NCBI RefSeq assembly: GCF_024699925.1
Contig: NZ_JAJOMX010000001.1
Span: 558,001 to 622,000, forward strand
Reading direction: 5' to 3'
DNA: 64,000 nt
Source: Mesorhizobium sp. J428
GTDB lineage: Bacteria > Pseudomonadota > Alphaproteobacteria > Rhizobiales > Rhizobiaceae
Under the pieces are notes generated by a model, which worked only from the letters and a program-made list of their open reading frames with translations, had not been told where the DNA came from and ran no database searches. Positions 44,009-52,589 of this stretch are shown one piece after another (position 1 is the stretch's first letter; every line of letters starts with the position of its first letter). Both the position numbers and the translations under genes were made by a program.

Positions 44009-44821
44009 TCAGGACGTATCGTGCTGCTCCTGCGCCTCACAGGCGAAGTAGTGCAGGTCGCGCAGGACGTCGTCGACCTCGTGCGGGCGGCGCGGCGAGC
44101 CGGGGCGGTGCAGGCCGTAGGCGCGGCCGGGGCGCAGCGTCGTCAGCCGGTGGAGCCGTCCGGCCTTGCGGAAGGCATCGCGACGCGCCCGCCAGCGGGC
44201 GAGGCGCATGGCCTGTCCCGGCAGGTCCTCGAGCGCGCGGCTGAGTGCTGCGACGCGCCGGCGCAGATATCCGGCCTCGAGCGGATCGTTGCGCGACGGC
44301 TCCTGCCGGGGCGCGACGGGAAAGGGTGTGGTCCAGCCGGGAATGAAGACACGCGGCACGCCCGAGGCGCGGATGTGGAACGACGCGGCGGTCGGGTCGG
44401 GCAAAGGGTCGAGGAGCGGGAACGAAAGCCGGCCGGATGCCGCCGGCGCGGCGGCGGGTGCTTCGGCCGCGGCGGGTGCGAGTGCCAGGCCGAGGCTGAC
44501 GGGGATGTGCGCGACCAGCGGCCCGCGCTTGCGCGCGATCGCAGGCAGGGCCGGCGCAGGGGCGACCAGATCGCGGGCGGCGACGATGATCAGCCGCCGC
44601 AGGGCGGCCTCGGCCGGACGCAGCAGGCGGAACACGGCACGGTGGGCCCAGCGCGGCAGGGTCGGACGGGGCAGATACCCCTCACCGGCTCCGGCCAGTG
44701 CCGCGGACGAGCCATTCCCTGCCGCAAGGGACAGGTCGAGCCCGGCCATGGCGGCGAGCGTGGCGACGATCTCCCGCAAGAGCCTGACATTCCGTTCGAT
44801 CACCCCGTCCCAATCGATCAC
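44009..44821 (-). CDS. conserved hypothetical protein
   Basis: A 270-residue protein whose family I recognise only as a rhizobial conserved hypothetical. The N-terminus IDWDGVIERNVRLLREIVAT leads into a likely membrane or buried helix (LAAMAGLDLSLAAG), then TLPRWAHRAVFRLLRPAEAA and LRRLIIVAARDLVAP. The middle is Ala/Pro-rich and the C-terminus is basic, helical and rich in Arg and Leu (VAALSRALEDLPGQAMRLAR). GTG at 44821 is chosen because GGAGG lies 5 bases upstream; the longer frame adds Pro/Arg-rich shadow residues. No function is inferred. It is convergent with the ligase gene and flanked by repeats. Confidence 0.6.
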   Translation of the reverse strand: MIDWDGVIERNVRLLREIVATLAAMAGLDLSLAAGNGSSAALAGAGEGYLPRPTLPRWAHRAVFRLLRPAEAALRRLIIVAARDLVAPAPALPAIARKRGPLVAHIPVSLGLALAPAAAEAPAAAPAASGRLSFPLLDPLPDPTAASFHIRASGVPRVFIPGWTTPFPVAPRQEPSRNDPLEAGYLRRRVAALSRALEDLPGQAMRLARWRARRDAFRKAGRLHRLTTLRPGRAYGLHRPGSPRRPHEVDDVLRDLHYFACEAQEQHDTS

Positions 44822-45202
44822 CGCCACCTCCTTTCGCGGCAACAGTGTCGCCGCGATGCGCAGGGTGGTGGATGGAAAATTGAATGGCGGATGGCGAATG
44901 CCGAGCGGGGCAACGGGTTGGTGGGAGAGCGGGCGGAAATCGATGCACAGGGTGCGCGCATCTCGCCCCTTGCGGGGGAGATAGGGAAGCGCGATCGCCG
45001 CGGTTGCGGAACGGTGCGCGCGAGCGCGTGGGGCGTGGTTGGCGGTAGTGGGGTGGGTTGCAGACCGGCAGCTTCCCGACGGCCAGCGGACGAAAGCAGA
45101 CACGAAGAGTCAACGCCCAAGGCCCAGGAAATCTTCCGCCACAGGTCAATTAAATCATCGTTGATTGGCCACCCCCAATCCAACGAAGCCGGAGTTAGGG
45201 CC
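44822..45202. other. intergenic region at the left border of the AT-richer island
   Basis: No supported gene. Around 44868-44905 there is a run of short degenerate repeats (AATGGCGGATGGCGAATG). The composition falls from very GC-rich to noticeably AT-richer near 45120-45200, where the SIR2-like gene ends. No attachment site, tRNA or integrase is visible at the border. Confidence 0.55.
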
Positions 45203-46018
45203 TCAAGCCAACTTGCTGCGAGCGGAAAGCAGCTTGTCGAACAATTCTTCCAACGCGGTGCCTGGGTTCAGAGAGTCTGAAACGATCGTACGAATGCCGC
45301 GGCTTGCCAATACCCGCTCGCGAACCGGGTCCGGCCGAAGCAAAAAAATAAAACAAGGAGGCCGTTGAGCCGCGAACCCGGCTTTCTCCCACATTTTGTG
45401 GAGCCGGTAGAGAAGCAAACGCATATTGAGATCGTTTAGGCTGTAGCCGACAAACAGTATGCTGCGGCTCAGAACGTCGGCTCGAAACTTGATATCGAGC
45501 GGGGCTTCGAATTGGAGCCGCTCAAAATAATCGGACTCGGTGACAACCAGAGAGTCGTCATCGTCGAAATCTCCGTGAAACTTAACTATCTGTGTAGCGT
45601 CGGGCACGGCGTTGGCGACGTCGAGCACCGATTTGATCTTACTAAAGCGCTTGCCTTTGAGTTCATGGACGCGCTCAAGGTTCCGATCGTAGTTTGTCGT
45701 GTAGATCAGCGGAAATTCGAGTTCGACGATTTGTTCGTGGATACGCGACCTGAGCAGGACATCGTCGGAAACGTGCCAGCTCCGATCCATCCAACTGCGG
45801 AGTTCGCCAATGCTATTTCGTTCGAGTTTATAGAACTCAGCAATTTGCAGATGGTCGGCGCCCTCCGGCACCAAGACTTCCGGATCATAGCCGAGTTCGC
45901 TCGCCATGTGGCCGATAAGACTCGACCAACTCGGCAGACCTAAGGGAACCGATAATCCCGCTCCAGCGAACAACACAACTTTCTTTCGAGAGACCAGATC
46001 CGCAAGCTCATCAATCAT
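45203..46018 (-). CDS. SIR2-like NADase effector (KomC-like)
   Basis: A 271-residue SIR2_2-type protein. The NAD-binding Rossmann motif is FAGAGLSVPLGLPSW (17-31). The catalytic-type asparagine is in YTTNYDRNLE (Asn109) and the histidine in KFHGDFDDDDS (His148), a spacing like that of the Thoeris effector ThsA. FVGYSLNDLNMR follows (189-200). SIR2 domains with this lay-out deplete NAD+ when triggered by phage. It overlaps the HAM1-like gene by 8 bases, so the two are translationally coupled and may form a complex. Composition is AT-richer than the surroundings, suggesting acquisition. It matches the effector position of the Kongming system as I remember it. Confidence 0.82.
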   Translation of the reverse strand: MIDELADLVSRKKVVLFAGAGLSVPLGLPSWSSLIGHMASELGYDPEVLVPEGADHLQIAEFYKLERNSIGELRSWMDRSWHVSDDVLLRSRIHEQIVELEFPLIYTTNYDRNLERVHELKGKRFSKIKSVLDVANAVPDATQIVKFHGDFDDDDSLVVTESDYFERLQFEAPLDIKFRADVLSRSILFVGYSLNDLNMRLLLYRLHKMWEKAGFAAQRPPCFIFLLRPDPVRERVLASRGIRTIVSDSLNPGTALEELFDKLLSARSKLA

Positions 46019-46559
46019 GCCGGCTGTTCTCCAAGTGGGCCGCGAAAGCGTCCAATGCGAGTTTCCTCATCGATATCTCGTTCTTTTTCTCGCCCATCTC
46101 TGCAAAGGTCTGCTTATGCCCCTCGGGGATAAAAACGCAGTCCCACTGGAACCGGTCATCGCCTCGAGGTTCCCGCGCGATAGTGCCCTCAATGGCGCCT
46201 TCGAAGTGGAATATCTGCTGGCCATTACAAAACCCAATCTGGGTTTTGGCAGTAACCGATCCGCCCCCGAAGAGGCGCGCGACTCGCTCTTTTTTCAGGG
46301 TGTCCCAGAACACCTGCGTGAGGCCTCCGGGGAAACCATTCATATCCTGGAGAAATAGGCCAGTCTGCTCCACGAATACAGGGTGACCCAAAAGGTGAAA
46401 CGCCCGCAACGTTTTGTTGCGCACTATAGCCTGCACATCACCTGACTGTAGTTCGTCGATAGGAAGATGTACGGCAATGAGCTCGACGCCAACGGATTTC
46501 AATATAGTGGACGCCTCAGAGATCTTGTGTTCGTTTCTTGACATAAATCTTAAGCGCAT
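46011..46559 (-). CDS. HAM1/ITPase-fold protein with altered active site (KomB-like)
   Basis: A 182-residue protein of the RdgB/HAM1 non-canonical purine NTP pyrophosphatase fold. Seen: FMSRNEHKISEASTIL (5-20), VEQTGLFLQDMNGFPGG (63-79), QWDCVFIPEGHKQTFAEM (138-155) and KKNEISMRKLALDAF (158-172), the substrate-binding C-terminus. In RdgB/ITPA the VEDSGL-type motif has a catalytic aspartate; here the residue is Gln65 (VEQTGL). The purine-binding parts are kept, so it may bind an inosine-type nucleotide without hydrolysing it. ATG at 46559 is chosen because GGAG is 6 bases upstream; TTG at 46589 is a poorer alternative. It is coupled to the SIR2-like gene. Confidence 0.8.
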   Translation of the reverse strand: MRLRFMSRNEHKISEASTILKSVGVELIAVHLPIDELQSGDVQAIVRNKTLRAFHLLGHPVFVEQTGLFLQDMNGFPGGLTQVFWDTLKKERVARLFGGGSVTAKTQIGFCNGQQIFHFEGAIEGTIAREPRGDDRFQWDCVFIPEGHKQTFAEMGEKKNEISMRKLALDAFAAHLENSRHD

Positions 46560-46627
46560 GTCCAACTCCAAGCGCGATAGCGCCGACAACCGTCTGCCAC
46601 GCTTACATATTTGAGAAGAAAGTGTCG

Positions 46628-47539
46628 ATGATCGATTTGCATGTGCACTTGCGTGGCACCCTTACTCCGGCGATGGCTATTACTCTTGCCAAAAGGAATT
46701 CAATGAACCTCGACGCGGCTCGATTGGCCGCAAAAGGATTTGGGTGGCAAGACTTCACATCTTTTCTACACGCATACGACCATATCGCGTCAGTCATCGT
46801 CACCGCGCAAGACCTCGAGGAGGTCGCCTACGACTATCTTTCTCGGTCCGCACAACTTGGCACGACCTATGTCGAGTTCATGCTGTCGCCGCCTGATCTG
46901 ATGCGTGCCGGTGTAGCGTTCGAAGATCAGCTCGCCGCATTGTCCGCAGCGCGTCATCGAGCGCTAGAGGCCCACGGCATCGATTGTCGAATGATTGCCA
47001 CCGCAGTTCGGCATCTGGGGCCGACTGCCGCCATAGAGGCGGCGAGAGTAGCGGTCAGTCGTCGGGACGACATAGTGGTTGGCTTCGGCCTAACTGGCGA
47101 CGAACGGTTGTTTGCTGCAAGCGATTTCGAAGAAGCGTTCCGGATCGCTCGATCAGAGGGTCTGCGCGCCACGGCTCATGCCGGCGAGCACTTAGGGCCA
47201 GATACCATCATTGAGGCTATTGAGGTGCTTGGACTGGAACGTGTAGGGCATGGGATCCGAGCAGTAGAATCGGAGTCGGTCACGCGCCAATTGGCTTCGG
47301 AAAAAGTGCCGCTCGAGTTGTGCCTGACGAGTAACCTTGCCTTAAATCTGTATCCCTCGATCAGCAAGCACCCCATTGGTCGATTGGCCGCAGCAGGTTG
47401 TGTTATCGTGCTGGGAACAGACGATCCCTCGTTCTTTTCGACCGATATCGCGGCGGAATATAAGTTGGCGGCAAACGTAGGTTTGTCTGCTCTCGACATT
47501 ACTGCGCAAGCTAACGCGGCATCTTTTCGTGGTATTTGA
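46628..47539 (+). CDS. adenosine/deoxyadenylate deaminase-like protein (KomA-like)
   Basis: A 303-residue member of the adenosine deaminase family. All zinc and catalytic residues are visible: His5 and His7 (MIDLHVHLRG), His184 and Glu187 (AHAGEH), His208 (VGHGIR) and Asp265-Asp266 (LGTDDPSFFST). The protein ends at NAASFRGI, some 20-30 residues short of typical family members, close to the island's right edge. ATG at 46628 is preferred; GTG at 46622 is also in frame. It is divergent from the HAM1-like gene, sharing a short promoter region. In Kongming, as I recall, KomA deaminates dAMP so that dITP is formed as an immune signal. Confidence 0.82.
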   Translation: MIDLHVHLRGTLTPAMAITLAKRNSMNLDAARLAAKGFGWQDFTSFLHAYDHIASVIVTAQDLEEVAYDYLSRSAQLGTTYVEFMLSPPDLMRAGVAFEDQLAALSAARHRALEAHGIDCRMIATAVRHLGPTAAIEAARVAVSRRDDIVVGFGLTGDERLFAASDFEEAFRIARSEGLRATAHAGEHLGPDTIIEAIEVLGLERVGHGIRAVESESVTRQLASEKVPLELCLTSNLALNLYPSISKHPIGRLAAAGCVIVLGTDDPSFFSTDIAAEYKLAANVGLSALDITAQANAASFRGI

Positions 47540-47798
47540 TGTTTGCGGCGGCGATTTCGAAGGCCGGAACGATGCGAATGTCCGCTTTTCGGGATTTGCA
47601 AATGGCAGTGCCACGACCGAAATGAGGTCGTAACCAGACACGCGGCCGTTCAGGCGACGGTCCGTCGCTGCTGCCGGGCGTGGCCCAGTGCACTCGGCAG
47701 TTCCTCCCTCCACGCTTCGCGTGGTCCCCTGCCGGGGCGAGCCGCTTGTCTCGTCCGTCCTTCGGACCCCTCGCTTCGCAGGGGAGGATTGGCGCTCG
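47540..47798. other. island right border with a cluster of hairpins
   Basis: No gene. After ~60 bases of island-like sequence the DNA becomes GC-rich and carries three adjacent dyads: CCACGC-TTC-GCGTGG (47710-47724), GTCCG-TCCTT-CGGAC (47753-47767) and CCCCT-CGCTTCGC-AGGGG (47767-47784). They lie just 3' of the sugar-type ABC operon (minus strand) and could end or stabilise its message. No clear T-run follows on the minus strand, so I do not call a terminator. Confidence 0.5.
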
Positions 47799-49297
47799 TC
47801 AATGCACCGCGGCGACATGATCTTCTCCTCGGTCGCCTCCGACGGCGCGAATTCTTCCACCACGCGGCCGGAGCGGCAGACGAGGATGCGGTCGGAGAGA
47901 TTCATCACTTCGGGGAGGTAGGAGGAGATGACGACGATGGCGAGGCCTTCGTCGGCCAGCCTGTTGATGAAGGCGTGGATCTCGGCGATGGCGCCGACGT
48001 CGACGCCGCGGGTCGGCTCGTCGAAGATGATGACCTTCGGCTTCTGCACCAGCGACTTCGAGATCACGACCTTCTGCTGGTTGCCGCCCGACAGTTCGAT
48101 GACGCGGGCGTTGGCGTTGATCGCCTTGATGTTGAGGGTCTTCGTCCAGTCGGCGGCGAGCGCGCGCATCTCGGCCATGTTGACGACGGAGCTGCTGGTG
48201 AGGCCGGCGGCCAGCGCGCCCATGTAGAGGTTTTCGGGGATCGTCATGGTCTCGAAGAAGCCTTCGATCTTGCGGTCCTCGGTGACGTAGACGATGCCGT
48301 CCTGCACCGCCTGGCGCGGCACGCGGTAGCGCACCGAGCGGTCGCGCAGCCGGATCTCGCCGCCGTTGAAGAAGTTGCGCTTGACCACACCGGAGATGAT
48401 CTTGGCGACCTCGGTGCGGCCGGAGCCGATCAGGCCGAACATGCCGGTGATCTGGCCGCTGTAGATCGAGAAGGAGGTGTTGCGCACGATCGCGCCCATC
48501 GACACGTTCTGGACGGAGAGCACCTTCTCGCCGACGGCGCGCGGCTCCTCGCCGGCCTCGTGGCGGTAGAGCGAGTTGGACAGCGAGCGGCCGACCATGG
48601 CGCGGATGATCTTGTCGCGGTCGAAGTTCTTCGCCGCGTCGCTGGCGACCAGCTCGCCGTCGCGCAGCACGGTGATGCGGTCGGCGATCGCCAGCGCCTC
48701 TTCCAGCGCGTGGCTGATGAAGATGATCGACACGCCCGACTTCTTCAGCCGCTCGACCAAAGAGAAGAAATGGCGCTTTTCCTCCGGCGTCAGCGAGGCG
48801 GTGGGCTCGTCGAAGATGATGACCTGCACGTTCTTGCGCACCGCGCGCGCGATCTCGACCATCTGCTTGTGGGCGGCGCCGAGGGAGGAGACGAGCGCGG
48901 TCGGGTTCACGTTGAAGTTCAGCGACTGCAGGAAGGTCTGCGCGGCGATGTTGAGGCCGCGGATGCGGTTGAACAGGTTCTCGTCGCCGAGATAGAGGTT
49001 CTGCGCCACCGTCATCGAGGGCACGAGGCTGGTCTCCTGGAAGACCATGACGACGCCGTGATCGAGCGCCTGCGCCGGGGTGTGGAAGGAGACCGGCGTG
49101 CCGTTGAGCAGCATCTCGCCGCTGGTGGCCTGCGTGACGCCGCACATCATCTTGGTCAGCGTCGACTTGCCGGCGCCGTTCTCGCCGAGCAGCGCGTGAA
49201 CCTCGCCCTTCTGGAGCACGAAGTCGACCTTCGTGACGGCGGGAACGCCGCGATACTCCTTGGTGACCTGCTTCATCTCGATGAGCGGTTGCATCAT
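47799..49297 (-). CDS. sugar-type ABC transporter ATP-binding protein (RbsA/MglA family; 3'-terminal frameshift)
   Basis: Double-cassette ATPase of about 499 residues. First cassette: Walker A GENGAGKST, signature-like LGAAHKQMVEIARAV, Walker B VIIFDEPTASLTPEE, ISHALEEALAIADR. Second cassette: degenerate GLIGSGRTEVAK, ELSGGNQQKVVISKSLVQKP, VIIFDEPTRGVDVGAIAEIH. The last codons should read EEKIM-x-AAVH-stop, but one base is missing near 47818. As written the frame runs through into the island to 47342; restoring it ends at 47799. ATG at 49297 overlaps the preceding SMP-30-like stop (ATGA). It powers the two permeases encoded upstream. Confidence 0.87.
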
Positions 49298-50394
49298 GCG
49301 GCTCCCGAAGACGGTTTCGAACCGGGGCGGACCTCGACGATGGCGTCGCCGCCCTTGCTGGCGACGAGCAGCCTGTCGCCGTCGGGCAGACAAGAGAACA
49401 CGCCGTGCCGCGTGCCGTCGGCGCGGCTGTGCCAGGAGGCGACGGGGCGGAACGCCTCGTCGAGCCTGACGACGAGGCCGTAGGAACGCGTCGGCGCCCA
49501 GGGCTTCAGCATGCCGAGATGCTTCTGCGCGCCGCCCTGCAGCGGCTCGAGGAAGGTGGCCGAGGGCTTGAGCGAGGGGGCGGCCCAGTAGGCCTCGTCG
49601 ATCTCCTCGATCATGCGCGCGAGGAAGGCCGGCTCGCGCTGCACGAACTCGATGATCTGGTTGCGCGGCGCAAACAGCGCCAGCCAGTAGCCGCCGGCCG
49701 GATCGCGGTGGATGCGCGCCGGATAGCCCGGCAGGTCGGCGAGCACGGGCTGCGGCCCGCGGCCTTCGGCGAGCGCGACGAGCCGGTGCTTCCAGCTTTC
49801 CGAGACCACCAGGCGGCCGTCCGGCGCGACGACGATGCCGAGCGGCCAGCCGAGGCCGGAGGCGATGCGGGTCTGGCGCGAGCCGTCGGTGGAGATGCGC
49901 CACACCGATCCGTCGGTGCGGCGCTCCATCAGGTCGCGCTTCCATTCGGACTGGCTGCGCCTCGAGGAGCCCTGCGCGACGAGCAGTTCGCCGTCCGAAG
50001 CGAAGGCGAGCGCGGTGATGCAGCGCATCGGGCCGTCGCCGAGCTCGTCCACCAGCGCGCGGCGGCCGTCGGGCTCGATGACGGCGAGGCCGCCGTCGGC
50101 GAGCGCGGCGGCGATGCGGCCCTTAGGCGACGCCGCGAGCGCGGCGATGTCGGAACCGAGGTCGGCCACCGGTTCGGAGCCGTGCGGGGTCAGACGGCGG
50201 ATCTCGGCGCCGGCGCTGAAGACGACGCCCTTGCCGTCCAGCGCCAGATCGTCCGGCGCGGTGACGGCGAGAACCAGCCCGGCCTCTTCCAGCAGGCGGT
50301 TCGGGCGCAGCGCGCCGTCCATCGGCGGCACGGTGACCGCCGCCTCGCCGCTGCCGCGGAAATTGTCCCAGGCCCGTCTGACAGCGCCGATCAC
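49294..50394 (-). CDS. SMP-30/strictosidine-synthase-like beta-propeller protein
   Basis: A 366-residue six-bladed propeller relative of strictosidine synthase, paraoxonase and gluconolactonase. Signatures: APDDLALDGKGVVFSAGAEI, ITALAFASDGELLVAQGSSR, GWPLGIVVAPDGRLVVSESW and ADLPGYPARIHRDPAGGYWL, the LPGYP-X-I motif of bacterial strictosidine-synthase-like proteins. No signal peptide is seen, so it is probably cytoplasmic. It overlaps the downstream ATPase by four bases and the upstream permease fusion by four. A second propeller of the same type is fused to that permease. Many relatives are lactonases or esterases; the substrate here is unknown. Confidence 0.8.
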   Translation of the reverse strand: MIGAVRRAWDNFRGSGEAAVTVPPMDGALRPNRLLEEAGLVLAVTAPDDLALDGKGVVFSAGAEIRRLTPHGSEPVADLGSDIAALAASPKGRIAAALADGGLAVIEPDGRRALVDELGDGPMRCITALAFASDGELLVAQGSSRRSQSEWKRDLMERRTDGSVWRISTDGSRQTRIASGLGWPLGIVVAPDGRLVVSESWKHRLVALAEGRGPQPVLADLPGYPARIHRDPAGGYWLALFAPRNQIIEFVQREPAFLARMIEEIDEAYWAAPSLKPSATFLEPLQGGAQKHLGMLKPWAPTRSYGLVVRLDEAFRPVASWHSRADGTRHGVFSCLPDGDRLLVASKGGDAIVEVRPGSKPSSGAA

Positions 50395-52512
50395 GACTTC
50401 GTCCCCCAGTAGTCCTCAAGCGACGTCCAGTTCGGATCGGCATCCGGAATCCTGTACTTGCCGACCCGGTTGTTGTAGATGCCGCCGAGATAGAGGAAGC
50501 CCTTGTGCTCGCGGATCGAGGTGATCATCGGATGCGCCTCGCCGCCGAGGTCCCACAGCACGTCGAGGATGGTGCCGTCGGCGTCGAACTTGATGACGCA
50601 GCCGGTGTTCATGTTCGGGTAGAGCCAGTCGTCGCGGCCGACCTTCTGCACCATGCGGCGGCGGAAGGAGGGCATGCGCAGCGCAAGGTCGAAGACCGGG
50701 GCGCGCATGCCGCAGAGCGCGCACCAGTAGGTGCCGTCGGAGGCGCGGTTGATGTTGTCGGGATAGCCCGGCAGGTTGTCGATGACGACTTCCTTCTGGC
50801 CCTTCTTCGGCCCGTCGAAATACCAGCGGGTGATGCGGCAGCCCCAGGTCTCGGCGAAGAGCAGCGACTGGCCGCTCTTCTCAACGCAGATGCCGTTGGG
50901 AAGCTGCAGGTTCGGCAGCACGGTGCGCGAGGAATTGGTCTTCGGGTCGTAGCAGATGATGCGGCCGTTGCCGCGGCCTTCCAACGCGTCGACCATCCAG
51001 TCGTACATCTCGTAGCGGACGGTTGCCTCGGAAAAGTAGACCTTGCCGTCGGGCGCGATGTCGAGGTCATCGGCAAGGCGCAGGCGGGAGTCGTCGACGA
51101 TCGAGAGCAGCGAGCGGTTGGTCTCGTCGGAGAGTTTCGTGACCTCGCCGGCGGGCGAGATCTTGTAGAGGCCCATGCCGCCGACGCAGGTGTGCAGGTT
51201 GCCTTGCGCGTCGAAGGCGAAGCCGAGCGGGTGGCCGCCGATATGGGCGAAGACCTCCCAGCGCGTGTGGTCGGGCGCGAAGAAGCGGATGACGTCGCCG
51301 TGGCGCGAGCCACAGTAGAGGTTGTCATCCTTGTCGAAGATGACGTCCTCCGGCCCGTCGAGTTCGCCGAGCCCGATGGCCTCCACGCCGCGCAGCTTGT
51401 CGTTCAGCGCATAGGGCGACGCGGAGCCTTCTGCCGTTTCCGGCAGCGGCGGCAGGGCGAAATAGGTCGGCGAGACATAGGCGCGCGCCAGCACCTTGTG
51501 ACGGTTCTTGACCCAGCGCACGTCGATGGCGACGGCGGCAAGCAGGATCAGGCCGAGGACGAGGGACGAGGTGCCGCTGGTGAGCCCCATGCGGATCAGG
51601 CTGTTCTGCACGAGCAGGATGATGATCGCGCCGAGCATCGCCTTGACGATCGAGCCGCGGCCGCCGCCGAGCGAGATGCCGCCGAGCACGGCCGCCGTCA
51701 GCATCGTCACCTCGAGGCCCTTGCCGACGTCGGTGCCGGCGCTGGACAGGCGGGCCGCGTAGAAGGTGGCCGCGAGACCGGTCAGGACGCCGGAGAGGAC
51801 GTAGGTGGCGCAGATGGTGCGCTTGACGCGGATGCCGGCATTGTAGGCGGAGCGGCGCGAACCGCCGACGGCCATGACGTGCCAGCCGAAGCGCATGCGG
51901 GTAAGCACCACGTGGCCCACGATGGCGATGACGATCGCCACGACGAGGCTCGACGGGATGCCGAACACCTTGCCGATCGCCATGAACTCCCAGGCGGCCG
52001 AGGCATTGAAGCCGCGCATGATCTGCTGGCCGTAGTCGAGCAGCGCCTGGTCGACCACCGCGCGCACGATGATCAGCATCACCAGCGTGGTGAGGAAGGC
52101 GCGCATGCCGAGATAGCCGATGAGCACGCCGTTGACGAGGCCGATCAGGCCGCCGAGCAGCATCACGGCCGGGATGCCGATGGCGAGGTTGATCTCCATC
52201 GAATTGATGAGCAGCAGCGCCGCGAGGTTGCAGAAGGCGAAGACCGAGCCGACGGTCAGGTCGATGCCGCCCGCCATCATCACGAAGGTGATGCCGACGA
52301 TGATGATGAGATACTCGCCGTAGATCTGGGCGATGTCGGAGAGGTTCGAGCCGCCGAGGAAGCCGGGCATCGCCACGCTGAAGAAGGCGAAGACCGCGGC
52401 CAGGATCGTGACCGGGATCAGCGTGTCGATCCAGCTCTTGGACAGGATCTCGCCGACGAACTTGTCCGGAATACCGGTATCGCCAGCGTGTCCAGGTTTC
52501 CGACGACGCCAT
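50391..52512 (-). CDS. ABC sugar-type permease fused to a strictosidine-synthase-like propeller (N-terminal frameshift)
   Basis: A fused protein of about 706 residues. The first ~355 are an RbsC-type permease (GITFVMMAGGIDLTVGSVFA; GLVNGVLIGYLGMRAFLTTL; AVLGGISLGGGRGSIVKAML). Residues ~375-706 are an SMP-30/strictosidine-synthase-like propeller (GLGELDGPEDVIFDKDDNLY; DNLPGYPDNINRASDGTYWC; FLYLGGIYNNRVGKYRIPD). The junction is in frame without a stop. At the N-terminus the open frame has only GTG 52376, which would delete helix one (DTLIPVTILAAVFAFFSVAM). ATG 52512 (MASSETWTRWR) with GGAG upstream is the likely start, joined by removing one base between about 52470 and 52490. The propeller would sit on the cytoplasmic side if the permease has even helix number. 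Confidence 0.8.
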
Positions 52513-52589
52513 CTGCACAGTCTCCAATCGCACGTTCGGGAAAGCGACCGGCGCGGCGGGCGCGCCGGTCCGTCAGGCAGGCGTGCTTG

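Noticed and set aside
43919..45280. Long plus-strand open frame of 453 codons
   Set aside because: It is Arg/Gly/Gln-rich without family motifs, has no ribosome site, and is antisense to the better-supported hypothetical gene at 44009-44821.
45203..46018. Thoeris defence system based on the SIR2 gene
   Set aside because: No TIR-domain gene is present; the HAM1-like and deaminase-like neighbours fit Kongming better.
47342..47798. C-terminal extension of the ABC ATPase into the island
   Set aside because: It results from a one-base deletion at the last codons; the restored frame ends with the family's usual AAVH at 47799.
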